DNA of 64,000 bases from contig JBBQWZ010000028.1 in NCBI GenBank assembly GCA_038210135.1, positions 21,985 through 85,984 on the forward strand, written 5' to 3'. Below, one piece after another: positions 62,025-64,000 of this stretch (the stretch's first letter is position 1; each line of letters starts with the position of its first letter). The position numbers and the translations under genes are program-made. The DNA is from JBBQWZ01 sp038210135. Its GTDB lineage: Bacteria; Acidobacteriota; Terriglobia; Bryobacterales; Bryobacteraceae. The notes under the pieces were generated by a model. That model was not told where the DNA came from. It was given only the letters and a program-made list of their open reading frames with translations, and did not search any database.

Positions 62025-63520
62025 GCGGGCATCTCCACCAGCAGCACCTGATAATCGGCGGCGCGCGTAAGCGTCACTTCCGCGGCGGGCAGATGCGGAT
62101 AGTTTTCCAGGTCTAACCTCGGCGGACGCTGTTCGATGGCGCACAGCAGCAGATGTTTGACGGCATCGAAAGAGATCGCGGGCAGTGCGAGCGCGTGCTG
62201 CACCGCGGCCGTCACTTCGGCGAGCGAGAATGTCTCCAGCAAGCGCAGCACCTGCACGTACTCGCGCAGGCCGCGCTTGGCCAAGCGCGCTTCCATCTGG
62301 CGGCGCAACTCGGCGAACTCTTTCGGCCGTTGCCAGCCCTGAAGCGGGGCCGCTTGGTCAAGTGCGTTGGTCTTCTGTTCCAGCAACGCCAGGTAGTGCA
62401 GCGGATCGAAGATCATCTCCTCGCGCCCATAGCTGCGCGCATGGCGCGCGATCACTTCGGCCGCCGCACTGATTACCACTTCCCACACGAAGGCTTTCAC
62501 CAGCACCTGGCGATGTCCGTACTCCACCGGCACCGAGTAATCGTTGGTCTCGTACCGCACCAGCGCTTGCGAACTGGCTCGTGTCGTGCGCTTCTGACAG
62601 GCTTCGTGCGGAGACGCTGGCAGTGGCAGCAATTTCTCTTTATCGCGCTCAAAGCGCTCGGCGATCGTCTCTTTGTTACCCCACAATCTTTGCTCGCGGC
62701 GTTTCTGGCACTCCTCGCGCAAGTGCGTGTTCAGTTCGTCCCACGTTGCCACGCGCGGCACCGGCACCAGAAAGTTGCGCCGCGCATATCCGACCAGCCC
62801 CTCCACGTTGCCTTTGTCGTTGCCCTTGCCCGGACGCCCGAACTTGGCTTCAAACAGATAGTGCGACTTCAGTTCGCTGAACGCCTCGGTCGGCTTGCGT
62901 TCGCCATCCCCGGTGATCTGCGCCACGGCGATGCGCGTGTTGTCGTAGAGAATCGTCCGCGGCACGCCGCCGAAATAAGCCAACGCGCGGTTGTGGCCTT
63001 CCAGGAACGACTCGGTGTTCTCCGCCGGAAACGCCACCACGAAGCAAGCGTCGGAGTGCGGCAGGTCCATGCACAAGAAATGCGCTTTCTGTTCTACGCC
63101 CGCGATCGCCACCAACGCCTCGCCGAAGTCGGCCTGTACCTCGCCCGGCGCATGCGCCAGCGGCACAAATACTTCCTTGTGCCGCACGCGCGCCTCGCGA
63201 ACGTAATCCTTCACCACGGTGTAGCCGCCTTTGAAGGTGTGCTCAGCCTTCAGCCGATCCCAGATCCGCTTGGCCGTGTGGCGCTGCTTCTTGGGCTGGG
63301 TTTTGTCGTCTTCCAGAATCTGGTCGATGATGCCAAGCCACGGCCCCAGCTTGGGCTTCGCAATGGGCTTTTTCCGCTGATAGCCCCGTGGAATCGAATA
63401 CGCCAGCATCTTGCGGATGGTCTTGCGCGCCAACCCGAACTGCCGCGCCGCCTCCCGCTGACTCATTCCATCCACCTGAATGGCTCGTCTTACGCGCGCA
63501 TACACTTCCACCTTGTACAC
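62021..63520 (-). CDS. istA: IS21-family transposase IstA
   Basis: 499 residues from GTG 63520 (the true start could be one of several nearby codons). N-terminal helix-turn-helix with GMSQREAARQFGLARKTIRK, then an integrase-type catalytic core: Asp in QADFGEA, Asp in ILYDNTRIAV and Glu in GNDKGNVEGLVGYARRN form the DDE set. A C-terminal beta-barrel (YSVPVEYGHRQVLVKA) follows. It cuts and pastes the element with IstB. Full length with no interruption. Confidence 0.93.
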   Translation of the reverse strand: MYKVEVYARVRRAIQVDGMSQREAARQFGLARKTIRKMLAYSIPRGYQRKKPIAKPKLGPWLGIIDQILEDDKTQPKKQRHTAKRIWDRLKAEHTFKGGYTVVKDYVREARVRHKEVFVPLAHAPGEVQADFGEALVAIAGVEQKAHFLCMDLPHSDACFVVAFPAENTESFLEGHNRALAYFGGVPRTILYDNTRIAVAQITGDGERKPTEAFSELKSHYLFEAKFGRPGKGNDKGNVEGLVGYARRNFLVPVPRVATWDELNTHLREECQKRREQRLWGNKETIAERFERDKEKLLPLPASPHEACQKRTTRASSQALVRYETNDYSVPVEYGHRQVLVKAFVWEVVISAAAEVIARHARSYGREEMIFDPLHYLALLEQKTNALDQAAPLQGWQRPKEFAELRRQMEARLAKRGLREYVQVLRLLETFSLAEVTAAVQHALALPAISFDAVKHLLLCAIEQRPPRLDLENYPHLPAAEVTLTRAADYQVLLVEMPA

Positions 63521-63572
63521 CTCCCAGCGTGTCCCCAAACACAGCTCTCCTGTGTGTTCTGGGACTGAAGTG

Positions 63573-63643
63573 TGGTGGTCTACTTTCTGACCGCCACAAA
63601 CCACCGCTCACGCGGCGTTTCGTGGTCTATTATTTCTCCGCCG
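63573..63643 (+). repeat. Right-end repeats of the IS21 element
   Basis: Two direct units, TGGTGGTCTACTTTCTGACC (from 63573) and CGTGGTCTATTATTTCTCCG (from 63621), 48 bases apart. The second is the inverted counterpart of the left-end unit at 61111-61132. They lie between the istA start and the proposed right end. Confidence 0.65.
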
Positions 63644-63657
63644 TTTATAGCTTGATG

Positions 63658-64000
63658 ATTCCCTGCCGAAAAGCGCGGTCGAGGAATGCGTCATTGTGTC
63701 AACGACGTCTCCTGAAACGCGCTTCCAGGATTCGGTCATGCTGATCCGACGGTCTTGCGTTTGGCAAGTGCTTTTGGCCCATTTCGGCAGTTTGTTTTGG
63801 CCCACCTCTAAGTTGTTGATTCTTAGGTGAGGCGGTTTTTGCCTCACCAGGTGCTTGTGCTTTATATAAGGAGGAGTCGGAGCGGTGGGAATGTGGGAAT
63901 CGCGTAGCGATTTCCAAGGGCGGGGGGAAGGGTGGAAAACCTGGGTTTGGTTTTCCAGGCTTTCCACGGACCGTCATTTCCACGGCTCCCCGCCGTCAGC
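63658..64000. other. Non-coding-looking stretch at the window end, hairpin-rich
   Basis: No gene is recognised. It has a perfect hairpin GGTGAGGC-GGTTTTT-GCCTCACC (63826-63848), then TTATATAAGGAGG, and two more palindromes (GGGAATCGC-GTA-GCGATTTCC near 63894-63914 and TGGAAAACC...GGTTTTCCA near 63931-63955). A frame starting GTG 63885 with a well-spaced AAGGAGG stays open to the end of the window, but its product is Trp-rich and unlike any family I know. Confidence 0.4.

Larger units (their letters stand above)
61080..63657 (-). mobile_element. IS21-family insertion sequence
   Basis: istA and istB in the usual order with a 4-base overlap, flanked by inverted multiple repeats. Left end: TGTCAAG at 61080-61086, then GGCGGAG...GACCACG type repeats. 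Right end: matching inverted repeats at 63573-63595 and 63621-63643, and CTTGATGA near 63651-63658. Ends are placed by eye and may be off by tens of bases; no target duplication could be confirmed. Both genes look intact, so the element may be active. Confidence 0.75.

Noticed and set aside
62153..63568. 471-residue plus-strand frame opposite istA
   Set aside because: Mirror frame of a strongly coding IS gene in high-GC DNA; the sense strand has complete transposase motifs.

Overview
The window looks like chromosomal DNA of a high-GC, diderm, aerobic soil-type bacterium, most likely an acidobacterium of the Solibacter/Bryobacter kind. The basis is gene content read from the sequence, not a database search: a von Willebrand-type protein of the acidobacterial sort, a 1194-residue Oar-type TonB receptor with a carboxypeptidase-like N-terminal domain, a DUF1800/DUF1501 pair, zinc-ribbon RDD membrane proteins, and many small palindromic intergenic repeats.

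Layout. 1-5.3 kb: end of a membrane glycosyltransferase-like gene, a dapF variant and a nucleotide-sugar dehydrogenase in one overlapping operon, then convergent sua5 and prfB (RF2, with an intact programmed +1 frameshift site). 5.7-8.7 kb: a decayed ABC permease tail and an NtrC-type two-component pair. 8.7-17.4 kb: a dense housekeeping operon (Trm112-like, heptosyltransferase-like, msbA, yicC, gmk, rpoZ, coaBC, family 4 uracil-DNA glycosylase, tmk, rluD). 17.5-21.6 kb: VWA protein, YfgM-like TPR protein, dGTPase and two tandem RDD proteins. 21.9-27.9 kb: the F1 part of ATP synthase plus two b-type stalk subunits; the a and c subunits are not here. 27.9-30.8 kb (minus): outer-membrane barrel, small CuA cupredoxin and di-haem DUF1111 protein as one tight operon. 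31-35.5 kb: DUF1800/DUF1501 and secreted proteins. 35.75 kb: tRNA-Phe. 36.1-39.7 kb: Oar-like receptor. 39.9-46.1 kb: a third RDD protein, DUF2752, a metallo-beta-lactamase-fold enzyme coupled to a cysteine dioxygenase, a TPR protein, a MacB-like permease and a TolC-like protein.

46.1-52.2 kb (minus) is a cobalamin locus: riboswitch, btuB, btuF, btuD, btuC, a wrecked cobU, intact cobS and a truncated cobC. The uptake genes are intact, but two of the three salvage genes are broken, and btuD appears to start at a CTG codon. 52.3-60 kb: an oxidoreductase, part of a Tad pilus locus (tadC, tadB and a cpaB with a secretin-like C-terminus) and an AI-2E-type permease with an extra C-terminal domain. 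From 60.2 kb a genomic island seems to begin: the 3' half of a tRNA-Val gene forms a candidate attachment site, followed by gene-poor repeat-bearing DNA and an IS21-family element (istA/istB).

Most promising leads: the decaying cobalamin-salvage genes beside an intact uptake operon, the CTG start of btuD, the barrel/CuA/di-haem operon, the tRNA-Val half-gene marking an island, and the CpaB-secretin-like fusion. I saw no CRISPR array, rRNA gene or recognisable phage structural gene.
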